NCBI RefSeq assembly: GCF_004006015.1
Contig: NZ_CP034766.1
Span: 1,116,001 to 1,180,000, forward strand
DNA: 64,000 nucleotides
Source of the DNA: Rhodococcus sp. X156
Lineage (GTDB): Bacteria > Actinomycetota > Actinomycetes > Mycobacteriales > Mycobacteriaceae
Reading direction: 5' to 3'
Shown here: positions 26,148-33,219 of the stretch, piece after piece
Numbering within the stretch: the first letter of the stretch is position 1
Layout: the number at the start of each line of letters is the position of its first letter
Notes under the pieces: generated by a model
Database searches by the model: none
What the model saw: only the letters and a program-made list of their open reading frames with translations
Told to the model about the DNA's origin: nothing
Made by a program: the position numbers and the translations under genes

Positions 26148-26816
26148 GTGGCGACCGAGCGTGGACCTCGCCCCCGCCGGACCCCGGTCGGCGGCGTGCA
26201 GGCCTACCTCGACGGGTGGTCGGCCCAGCACCAGGGAATCACCCCGGACGACGTGCCGCTGCTGTCCGGCTGGCTGCGGGTGATGTACGTCCTCGCCGTG
26301 CCGCTGGTGCGGCTGCGCGTCACGCCGGACGTGCTGACTGCGGTGGGGCTGCTGGTGTCGCTGGCGGTGCCGGTGCTCGCCGAGGCCGGGCTGCCCGTGG
26401 TGGCAGCCGTGGCGGTGCTGGTGTCGGTGGCGATGGACGGTCTCGACGGCGCGGTGGCCGTGCTGTCCGGCCGGGTCAGTCGCTACGGGCGGGCGCTGGA
26501 CTCCGTCGCCGACCGCTTCTCCGAGCTGGCCTGGTGGGTGGCGCTGGTGCTCACCGCGGGGGTGCCGGTGTGGCAGGTGGTGGTGTTCGGGGCGCTGGCG
26601 CTGGGCATGGAGGCCAGCCGGGCCCGCGGCGGTCGCTACGGCGCGATCACGGTGTGGGAGCGCCCCTCCCGTGCGGTGCTGGCGGTGGTGGGGCTGGTGG
26701 CGGTGGAGTGGGACGCCACCGGGTTCACCGGCCCGGCCACCGGTTGGGTGGGCGTGGTGCTGGCGGTGCTGGGTGCGGCGCACCTGGTTCACGCCCGGCG
26801 GGCTCACGCCAGGTAG
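26148..26816 (+). CDS. CDP-alcohol phosphatidyltransferase family membrane protein with altered AR motif
   Basis: A 222-residue membrane protein with 5-6 hydrophobic segments. The family motif D-xx-DG-xx-AR-x8-G-xxx-D-xxx-D is present as DGLDGAVAV, then G, D and D at the right spacing (SRYGRALDSVADR), but the Arg of AR is Val. All four metal-binding Asp residues are kept. The family transfers a phosphoalcohol from a CDP-alcohol to an acceptor alcohol such as inositol phosphate or glycerol phosphate. Start GTG 26148 preferred to GTG 26118. It converges on the GT2 gene with a 13-base overlap. Substrates unknown. Confidence 0.75.
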   Translation: MATERGPRPRRTPVGGVQAYLDGWSAQHQGITPDDVPLLSGWLRVMYVLAVPLVRLRVTPDVLTAVGLLVSLAVPVLAEAGLPVVAAVAVLVSVAMDGLDGAVAVLSGRVSRYGRALDSVADRFSELAWWVALVLTAGVPVWQVVVFGALALGMEASRARGGRYGAITVWERPSRAVLAVVGLVAVEWDATGFTGPATGWVGVVLAVLGAAHLVHARRAHAR

Positions 26817-27943
26817 CGGTTCTTCCAGCTCAGCCGCCCGCGGCGGTGGTCGCGGTGCGAGGCGGCCGTCATCCCCGCCAGCGCCAGCACGCCCAGCGGC
26901 TGGGTCAGCGCGTCCGGCCAGGCTCGGCTGCCACCGACGCGGGCGGCGATCACCCGCGAGCCGACCGCAGCCAGGTACCCGGCCACCCCCCAGCGGCGGG
27001 TGGCGCCGCGGCCGAGCACCGCCGCCGCGGGTGGGAGCACGTAGGCCGCGCCGAGCACCGCGAACAGCGCCACCGCCGTGACCGGTGTGCCGAAGGCCGT
27101 CCACAGCGACTTGCCGTAGCCCGCGCGCAGCTCGGCCGCGCTGGTGTACATGCGGCAGCTGGCCAGCTCCGAGCCGTCGGCCGGCGTGGTGCGGTAGCCG
27201 TGCCGACGCAGCGCCCGGGCCAGCTCCAGGTCCTCCAGCACCGCGCCGGCGACCGCGGAGTGCCCACCGACCGCGGCGTAGGCGGCGGTGTCCACCACCA
27301 GCAGCTGCCCGCACACCGCAGCCATGGACGGGCGGTGCGAGCGCAGGGCCACCGGCAGCGGCAGCGTGCTCAGCCAGCTCCACTGCTGCAGCGGCTGCAC
27401 CAGCCGCTCGGCTGCGGTCTCGGCCACCTGCACCGGCCACGGGCACACCAGCGCGGTGCCGGTGTCGTGCAGCAGGGCCACCCCGGCGGCCACCGCGTCC
27501 GGGGCCAGCCGCACGTCGGCGTCGACGAACACCAGCACCTCGGGGCGGTGGGCCGGCTCCGCCAGGGCCAGCTCGGCCAACCGGTGGCAGGCGGCGGACT
27601 TGCCGAGCCAGCCCGGTGGCGGACCGTCGGTGCGGCGGTGCACCGACACCCGCTCGTCACCACCGGCGGCGATGGTCGCCGCGGCGGAGGTGCCGTCGGT
27701 GGAGTCGTCGTCGAGCACCAGCACCCGCAGCCGCGGCACGTGCTGCTGGGCCCGCAGGTCGGCCAGCAGCTGAGGCAGCCGGGCGGCCTCGTTGCGGGCC
27801 GGCACGCACACCGTCACCGGGTGCTGCACCGGGGCGACGGGTCGGCGCGGGCGCGGCAGCACCAGGCTGTTCAGCGCCGCGGTGAGCAGCCCGGACCAGG
27901 CCAGCGCCGTCCCGCAGCTGAGCAGCAGGGGAGCGCGGCGCAC
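26804..27943 (-). CDS. Family 2 glycosyltransferase, probable carotenoid glycosyltransferase (CruG-like)
   Basis: A 379-residue membrane glycosyltransferase. An N-terminal membrane helix is followed by a GT-A domain: VCVPARNEAARLPQLL, LDDDSTDGTS, and the DxD-type VFVDADVRLA, then EDLELARALRRHGY as the acceptor/base region; 2-3 membrane segments close the protein. The GTG at 27943 follows the lppM stop by two bases. With CruF and a CrtO-like enzyme in the same operon, glycosylation of a hydroxylated carotenoid, as by CruG in cyanobacteria, is the best guess. A glycolipid acceptor remains possible. Confidence 0.7.
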   Translation of the reverse strand: MRRAPLLLSCGTALAWSGLLTAALNSLVLPRPRRPVAPVQHPVTVCVPARNEAARLPQLLADLRAQQHVPRLRVLVLDDDSTDGTSAAATIAAGGDERVSVHRRTDGPPPGWLGKSAACHRLAELALAEPAHRPEVLVFVDADVRLAPDAVAAGVALLHDTGTALVCPWPVQVAETAAERLVQPLQQWSWLSTLPLPVALRSHRPSMAAVCGQLLVVDTAAYAAVGGHSAVAGAVLEDLELARALRRHGYRTTPADGSELASCRMYTSAAELRAGYGKSLWTAFGTPVTAVALFAVLGAAYVLPPAAAVLGRGATRRWGVAGYLAAVGSRVIAARVGGSRAWPDALTQPLGVLALAGMTAASHRDHRRGRLSWKNRYLA

Positions 27944-27945
27944 GC

Positions 27946-28635
27946 TCAGCGCAGCTCGCGCTCGCGCTGCAGCCGAGCGGTGTAGTTGCGGTCCTTGAGG
28001 GCCATCCACACCACCAGCGCCGAGGCGCCGAGCACCAGCAGGATCATCACCACGAACCAGGTGAAGTAGCCGCGGGTGCCCGGATCCTGGTACGTGGCGG
28101 CAGCCTGGATGTTGGTGAGCTCGCCTGCGGGCAGGTTCCAGCTCACGCCGGTGCTGCCGTCGCGCTCGCCGTTGGTGCTGGTCACCTCGCCGGGGAAGTT
28201 CACCCGCAGCTGCACGTCGGCACCCTCCTTGCGCAGGGAGGTGAGGTTCACCGAGCCGTCCAGGTTCACCACCTCGCCCGAGCGGCGCACGTTCAGCCGG
28301 TACTGGTTGCCGCTGTAGCTGGTCATGGTGGTCAGCTGCTGCAGCTCCGAGAAGGAGAGGTTGCTGAAGTACACCTGGCTGCCCTGGTAGCCGTCCTGGT
28401 CGTAGCTGCGGACGCTGACCCGGTCGGCGATCGCCGAGGGTGCCTCCACCTTGGGCGCCTGGGCGCCGCCCTGGGTGGCGATGATGATCTCGCCGGTCAC
28501 CTTGTCGTCGCCGGAGACACCCATCGTCATCCTGGCCCGCAGGCACCCGCTGAGCAGGGGAAGCATCACGAGTAGCAGCAGCGCCACGGCTGCCGACCTA
28601 CGGATGCGGGGCTGCCGGGTCTTCGAGAGGTGCAC
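27946..28635 (-). CDS. lppM: LppM-like lipoprotein with C-terminal membrane helix
   Basis: A 229-residue exported protein. Basic N-terminus KTRQPRIRR, hydrophobic core AAVALLLLVMLPLL and lipobox LSGC give a lipid-modified Cys near residue 31. A beta-rich extracellular domain follows, with DGSVNLTSLRKEG, then a C-terminal membrane helix (WFVVMILLVLGASALVVWMAL) and a basic tail. Length and layout match M. tuberculosis LppM (Rv2171, about 227 residues), which affects phagosome blocking and lipoglycan levels. GTG 28635 fixes a proper signal peptide; it overlaps the upstream cruF end by 38 bases. Here it sits inside a carotenoid operon. Confidence 0.85.
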   Translation of the reverse strand: MHLSKTRQPRIRRSAAVALLLLVMLPLLSGCLRARMTMGVSGDDKVTGEIIIATQGGAQAPKVEAPSAIADRVSVRSYDQDGYQGSQVYFSNLSFSELQQLTTMTSYSGNQYRLNVRRSGEVVNLDGSVNLTSLRKEGADVQLRVNFPGEVTSTNGERDGSTGVSWNLPAGELTNIQAAATYQDPGTRGYFTWFVVMILLVLGASALVVWMALKDRNYTARLQRERELR

Positions 28636-29494
28636 GGGCCCATCGTGCCAGTCGGCCGCCGCGGCGAGCCGGGCGTGCGACTTCGGCGCGCCGGTGATCT
28701 TGGCCGCCGCCGTGAGTCGCGCCACCCCGGAGCAGGGCGCGCAGCAGCGGGACACCGAGCAGGCCCATCGCCACGAAGCCGTAGACCGCCGAGGCGGGCA
28801 GGTCCAGGAACACCGCGTGCGCCAGCGCCGAGCCCAGCCAGGTCCACAGGTACAGCGCCAGCGGCAGCTCGTCGGGCTGCAGGCGGTCCGGTCGGGTCTG
28901 CGGCAGCGCCTCCAGCGCCGCGACCATCACCGCGGCGGTGAGCACCCAGCCCAGGTAGTTGCTCACCGGGATGTCGTCAAGGAAGGGCAGCGTGGCCGAG
29001 CCCGGCATCCACGTCCACCGCCCGTCCGCGACCATCTGCGGGTCGAGGTAGAGGTCCCACGCCGCCAGGCCCACGGTGGCCAGCAGCAGCCGCCGGCCCC
29101 GAGCGCCCCCGGCCACCGTGCTGGCCGCGCACCAGGCCGGGTAGGCGCCGGCGGTCCAGGCCAGCCCGATGATCACCGGCACGGTGGAGACGGTGGGGCC
29201 CAGGCGGCCGGTGGCGTAGTCGTAGGCGCCGAAGGGGAAGCCGGTGGCGGTGCCCAGCATCTCCACCAGGAACCCGCCCACCGCGGTGACGGCCAGCAAA
29301 CCGGCGGTCCATTGCAGCCCGCGGGTGGACGCGGCGTGCACGGTGCAGGCCGCCGCGAGCAGCAGCACCACCGCCACGCTCACGTCGTCGCGGGCGGAGC
29401 CCTGGGTCAGCGGGTAGGTGATCTGGGCGAGCACGGCCACCCCACCCAGCACCCACGCGGCGCGACGACCGAGCCGAGCCGAGCGAGCGCTCAC
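28598..29494 (-). CDS. cruF: CruF-like carotenoid 1',2'-hydratase (DUF422)
   Basis: A 298-residue membrane protein with about 7 helices. The DUF422 hallmarks EMLGTATGFPFGAYDYATGRLGP (in part), TVPVIIGLAWTAGAYPAW, LAAWDLYLDPQMV and WTWMPGSATLPF are present in order. CruF adds water to the 1',2' double bond of an acyclic psi-end carotenoid. The GTG at 29494 overlaps the crtO-like stop (GTGA). The last 40 residues are Arg/Gly-rich and run into the lppM start. Water addition then glycosylation by the GT2 downstream would give a glycosylated carotenoid. Confidence 0.83.
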   Translation of the reverse strand: MSARSARLGRRAAWVLGGVAVLAQITYPLTQGSARDDVSVAVVLLLAAACTVHAASTRGLQWTAGLLAVTAVGGFLVEMLGTATGFPFGAYDYATGRLGPTVSTVPVIIGLAWTAGAYPAWCAASTVAGGARGRRLLLATVGLAAWDLYLDPQMVADGRWTWMPGSATLPFLDDIPVSNYLGWVLTAAVMVAALEALPQTRPDRLQPDELPLALYLWTWLGSALAHAVFLDLPASAVYGFVAMGLLGVPLLRALLRGGATHGGGQDHRRAEVARPARRGGRLARWARAPLEDPAAPHP

Positions 29495-31092
29495 CGCTGG
29501 CCCAGGCGCTGCTGGGTGGCGGTGACGGTGCGGCGCAGCAGCCCGCCCCTGGCGTCCTTGAGCACCAGGGCGGCGGTGTTGCGCCCGCTGGCCCCGGCCA
29601 CGCCGCCGCCGGGGTGGGTGGAGGCCCCGGTCAGGTAGAGCCCGTCCAGGCCGGGCACCCGGTAGCCAGCCAGCTCCGGCGCAGGACGCCACAGCATCAT
29701 CTGGTCCATCGACATCTCCACGTGCATGACGTTGCCGCCGATCAGCCGCAGCTCGCGCTCCAGGTCCAGCGGCGTCTGCACGTGCCGGTGCAGCTCGGTG
29801 GCCGCGAAGCCAGGGGCCAGCGCGTCCACCTCGGCGATGATGCGGTCCGCCTCGGCCTGGCCGACGTCGTCCCAGCTGCGCCCGCCGCTGAGCCGGTAGG
29901 GGTGCCACTGCGCCCACAGCGACAGCTGCTGCTCACCCTCGGGCACGGTGCTGCGGTCGAGGGTGGAGAAGCTCATGGCCAGCACCACCGGCCTGGGCGG
30001 CAGCTCACCGGCCAGCGCCGCGCCGTGCGCGGCGTGCAGCTGGCGGCGGTCGCTGACCAGCAGCTGCAGGCCCGCGTGCGGGGAGTCGTGCGGGGAGGCG
30101 CTGCTGTACTGCGGCAGCCCGGAGGTGGCCAGGCGCACCACCATGCCGATGCCCGGGCCCACCCGCACCCCACGGCGCCAGCGGGCCTGCTCGGCGGTGC
30201 GCTCGCCGCCGGCGGCCAGCAGGTCCAGCGTGGTGAGCACGTGGCAGCCGGCCACCACGGTGCGAGCCTGCAGCCGGCGCCCGCTGGCGGTGCGCACCTG
30301 CCAACCGTCGATGCCCCGGCGCAGCGAGGTGACCGCGTCGCCCAGGCAGATCTCGCCGCCGTCGGAGCGCAGCCGGGAGGCCAGTGCCTTCGTGAGCGCG
30401 CCGCTGCCGCCGATCGCCCGGCCCGGCGGGATGGAGTGCATGGCGGCGGCGAAGCCCACCATCGGCGCGGTGCCCACCTCGGACGTGGGCGGGCCGGACT
30501 GCGCACCGAACCAGGCCAGCGCGGCGCGCAGCCGCTCGTCGTCGAACCACTCCTCCAGCAGCGCGTCGCCGGAGGTGAGGAACTCCCGGGACAGCCGCGC
30601 GGGGTTGCCCTGGGAGTCCATGCCCCAGAACGAGCGCAGCAGGTGCCCGGGCGTGGGCGGCCCGGCGAAGGCGGCGAGCACCCGCACGCTGCGCGGGCCC
30701 CACTCGGCGACGAAGCGCCGGTAGGCGTCGGCCTCGGACGCCCCGCACGCGGCCTCGATGGAGGCGCAGGTGGTGTCCAGGTCGCGGTGGAAGACCAGGG
30801 CGGGGGCGTCGCTGCCGGCCGGGGCGGGGGCGAAGGCCCACGGGTCGCAGTCGGCGTAGCTCAGGCCGTGCGCGGCGAGGTCGAGCTCCTCGATGATGCC
30901 CAGGTGGCGGACCATGAGGTGGGCCGAGGAGCCGCGGTCGACCTGGTGGCCGGGGAAGCGCTCGACGGTGGAGACGGCGCCGCCGAGCACGGTGTCGGCC
31001 TCCAGCACCGTGACGTCCAGGCCACTGCGGGCGAGGTAGCAGGCACTGACCAGGGCGTTGTGGCCGGAGCCCACCACGATGACGTCATGCAC
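29491..31092 (-). CDS. CrtO/CrtI-family FAD-dependent carotenoid oxidoreductase
   Basis: A 533-residue flavoprotein. It opens with the FAD motif VIVVGSGHNALVSACYLARSG, then VLGGAVSTVERFPGHQVDRGSSAHL; the C-terminus carries DGLYLTGASTHPGGGVAGASGRN, characteristic of CrtO-type ketolases and related carotenoid oxidoreductases. GTG at 31092 sets the FAD loop close to the N-terminus, 20 bases after the GNAT stop. It may be a 4-ketolase on a beta end or an acyclic desaturase/ketolase; no lycopene cyclase lies in the window, which favours an acyclic substrate. The exact reaction is uncertain. Confidence 0.78.
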   Translation of the reverse strand: MHDVIVVGSGHNALVSACYLARSGLDVTVLEADTVLGGAVSTVERFPGHQVDRGSSAHLMVRHLGIIEELDLAAHGLSYADCDPWAFAPAPAGSDAPALVFHRDLDTTCASIEAACGASEADAYRRFVAEWGPRSVRVLAAFAGPPTPGHLLRSFWGMDSQGNPARLSREFLTSGDALLEEWFDDERLRAALAWFGAQSGPPTSEVGTAPMVGFAAAMHSIPPGRAIGGSGALTKALASRLRSDGGEICLGDAVTSLRRGIDGWQVRTASGRRLQARTVVAGCHVLTTLDLLAAGGERTAEQARWRRGVRVGPGIGMVVRLATSGLPQYSSASPHDSPHAGLQLLVSDRRQLHAAHGAALAGELPPRPVVLAMSFSTLDRSTVPEGEQQLSLWAQWHPYRLSGGRSWDDVGQAEADRIIAEVDALAPGFAATELHRHVQTPLDLERELRLIGGNVMHVEMSMDQMMLWRPAPELAGYRVPGLDGLYLTGASTHPGGGVAGASGRNTAALVLKDARGGLLRRTVTATQQRLGQR

Positions 31093-31111
31093 GCCCCGAC
31101 CGTAGCGGCCC

Positions 31112-31726
31112 TCACAGCGGCAGGTCGCGCCCAAGCACTGCGAAGGGGCGTGAGTCACCGGCAAAGCTGAACTGCCGCAGCACGTCGGTGAAGCCCAGCC
31201 GCCGGTAGAGGTGCCAGGCCCGGTTCTCCTCCTCCGCCACCTCCGGGGTGGACAGCAGCACCCGCTGCTCCGGGCGACCGGTGAGCAGCCGGCGCAGCAT
31301 CGCCTCGCCCAGCCCCTGGCCCTGCGCGCTGGGCAGCACGTGCAGCTCGGTCAGCTCGAAGTACTCGCCCAGCAGCACGTCGACCTCGTGCGGGGGGATG
31401 CCGCGAGCCAGCAGCCCGCCGCGCACCTCCTCGCACCACCACTGCCGCCGGGCACCCCGGTAGCCGTAGGCGATGCCGAGCAGCTGGCCGGTGGGGACGG
31501 GGCCCGCCGCGCGGCCGGCCTCCCGGTTCTCCCGCTCGCCGGGGCCCGGATCGCCCACTGCGGCCACCGCGTGCCACCCCACGCGCAACGCGTGCTCGGC
31601 CCACATCGGGGCGCGCTGCCGCTCGGTTCCGCGTGGATAACCCATGGCTGCGACGTAGATCCCCAGCGCCTCGCCCATCCTGGCGTGCAGTGCGTCCCGA
31701 GACAGGTCAACCACGGTCACGCTCAC
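31112..31726 (-). CDS. GNAT-family N-acetyltransferase (Rv2170 type)
   Basis: A 204-residue acetyltransferase. The acetyl-CoA pyrophosphate loop is in LHVLPSAQGQGLGEAMLRRLL and the C-terminal strand/helix is WHLYRRLGFTDVLRQF. Size and place match M. tuberculosis Rv2170, reported as a protein lysine acetyltransferase. Start GTG 31726 (GTG 31720 also possible). It is first in the run GNAT, crtO-like, cruF, lppM, GT2. It is divergent from the HEPN gene, so the LexA box at 31790-31805 lies upstream of both. Confidence 0.8.
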   Translation of the reverse strand: MSVTVVDLSRDALHARMGEALGIYVAAMGYPRGTERQRAPMWAEHALRVGWHAVAAVGDPGPGERENREAGRAAGPVPTGQLLGIAYGYRGARRQWWCEEVRGGLLARGIPPHEVDVLLGEYFELTELHVLPSAQGQGLGEAMLRRLLTGRPEQRVLLSTPEVAEEENRAWHLYRRLGFTDVLRQFSFAGDSRPFAVLGRDLPL

Positions 31727-31751
31727 CGCGCCATCACACCACGACCTGGTC

Positions 31752-31782
31752 TTGACGCCGGGGGCGGCGGGGGCGCTACAGT
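31752..31782 (+). promoter_or_regulatory. Putative promoter of the HEPN-methyltransferase-dinB operon
   Basis: TTGACG (31752-31757) and TACAGT (31777-31782) with a 19-base spacer. The start point would fall around 31789, at the left edge of the LexA box, so LexA binding would block initiation. Confidence 0.5.
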
Positions 31783-31789
31783 GGCGCTG

Positions 31790-31805
31790 TCGAACAAGTG
31801 TTCGA
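31790..31805 (+). promoter_or_regulatory. LexA (SOS) box, perfect match
   Basis: TCGAAC-AAGT-GTTCGA, an exact palindromic match to the mycobacterial/Gram-positive LexA consensus TCGAAC-N4-GTTCGA. It lies just downstream of the putative -10 and 72 bases before the HEPN gene start. The dinB gene two genes downstream is a standard SOS function, which supports the call. Confidence 0.88.
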
Positions 31806-31877
31806 ACAGCGATCTGGCTGCCGCTGCGGTCTGGGTGGCCTGGTGATGAGCGGGTGCGAGTGGTGGAGGTGTGCGCG

Positions 31878-32354
31878 ATGGCTGAGGTCATGACGGCGGT
31901 GGAGAAGGTGCGGGCCGGGATGCGACGGCCAGCTGGGCAGCGGACGGCTGGACAGCGGGCGGCCGGGCAGGTTTCGGCCGTGCAGGGCGCCCGCGCGGCG
32001 GCCGCGCTGCTGGAGCAGGCGGAGGTCGGCCTGCAGCAGGCCCGGCGGGCCGCGGCGGTGGAGCTCCGCTTCTCCCAGGCCCAGCTGGCCGCGCTGCGGG
32101 CCGGGGCGGCGGTGCTGGCCACCCGCGCGCAGCCCATCTGCGCCGGTGCTGCCCCGGTGCGCTCCCGGCCGAACAGCGTCTGGCTGCTGCTGGGCCGGGT
32201 GGCGCCGGAGCTGGGGGAGTGGTCGGAGTTCTTCGCCGCGCAGGCCGTCACCCGCAGCATCACCACCCGCGACGCCGACGACCTGCTGCGCCAGGCGGAG
32301 CAGTTCCTCGGCCTGGCCCGCGCCGCCGCCTGCCGCAACCGGGGGCACCGGTGA
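31878..32354 (+). CDS. SAV_6107-type HEPN domain protein
   Basis: A 158-residue, mostly helical, Ala/Arg/Gln-rich protein. The core VELRFSQAQLAALRAGAAVL, then NSVWLLLGRVAPELGEWSEF and ADDLLRQAEQFLGLA match the actinobacterial HEPN family named for SAV_6107. HEPN proteins are often RNases with an Rx4H motif; here the equivalent segment reads R64-FSQA-Q69, so the His is Gln and this copy may be inactive or a binding protein. ATG 31878 is preferred because GGAGGTG lies 8 bases upstream. First gene after the LexA box. Role unknown; context suggests DNA damage response. Confidence 0.75.
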   Translation: MAEVMTAVEKVRAGMRRPAGQRTAGQRAAGQVSAVQGARAAAALLEQAEVGLQQARRAAAVELRFSQAQLAALRAGAAVLATRAQPICAGAAPVRSRPNSVWLLLGRVAPELGEWSEFFAAQAVTRSITTRDADDLLRQAEQFLGLARAAACRNRGHR

Positions 32355-32434
32355 GCCTGGGCCGCTCGGCCCCGGCCCGCCGCGCGGGTGCCACTAGAGT
32401 GCGGAGCCGTGAAAAGACCTGCGAGGATGTCCCG

Positions 32435-33205
32435 GTGACCGAGCGCCAGTCCAGGCACCGGGGCGCCACTGCCGAGGGCGACCGGAACGTCCTGGTGCAC
32501 GGGGCGATCCGCCGTGAGGTGCTGCGCCGCGAGGCCGGGCAGCCGTGCCGCGTGCTCGACGTCGGCGGGGGCTCCGGCGGGTGGGCGGTGCCGCTGGCCG
32601 AGCTCGGCTGCGACGTCACCGTGGTCGACCCCAGCCCGGACGCGCTGGCCTCCCTGGCGCGCCGTGCCCGAGAGACCGGCGCGACCGCGCAGGTCACCGC
32701 GGTGCAGGGCGACATGGACTGCCTCGGCGAGCTGGTGGCCCCCGGCACCGCGGACGTGGTCCTGGCCCACGGGGTGCTCGAGGTGGTCGAGGACGTGCCC
32801 GCCGCCATGCACGCGCTGGTCACCGCGCTGGCCCCCGGCGGGGTGCTCTCGGTGCTGGTGGCCGGCCGGGCCGCGGCGGTGCTGCACCGCGCGCTGGCCG
32901 GGCGGCTGGCCGACGCCGCTCGGGTGCTCACCGACCCCGACGGCCGCTTCGGCGAGCACGACCCGCTGCTGCGCCGCTTCGACCTGCCCGGGCTGACCAC
33001 GCTGCTCACCTCGTCGGGACTGGTGGTGGAGCTGGTGCAGGGTGACGCCGCGCTCAGCGACCTGGTGCCCTCCGCGTCGCTGGAGGCCGGCTCGCAGGCC
33101 GCCGTCCAGCTGCACGAGCTGGACGCCCTGGCCAGCGGCACGAGCCCGCTGCGGGAGATCGCCAGTCGGCTGCACGCCCTGGCCCGTCTGCCGCTGAACG
33201 TCTAG
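32435..33205 (+). CDS. Class I SAM-dependent methyltransferase
   Basis: A 256-residue protein with the SAM-binding glycine motif VLDVGGGSGGWAVPLAE, the acidic end of strand 2 in VTVVDPSPDAL, and AHGVLEVVEDVPAAM at motif IV. It resembles small-molecule or tRNA/ubiquinone-type methyltransferases; no substrate-specific element is clear. GTG 32435 follows GAGGA. It is 81 bases after the HEPN gene and 15 bases before dinB, so it probably shares the LexA-controlled transcript. Function in the damage response is unknown. Confidence 0.8.
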   Translation: MTERQSRHRGATAEGDRNVLVHGAIRREVLRREAGQPCRVLDVGGGSGGWAVPLAELGCDVTVVDPSPDALASLARRARETGATAQVTAVQGDMDCLGELVAPGTADVVLAHGVLEVVEDVPAAMHALVTALAPGGVLSVLVAGRAAAVLHRALAGRLADAARVLTDPDGRFGEHDPLLRRFDLPGLTTLLTSSGLVVELVQGDAALSDLVPSASLEAGSQAAVQLHELDALASGTSPLREIASRLHALARLPLNV

Positions 33206-33219
33206 GGGGCCGCAGCGCC

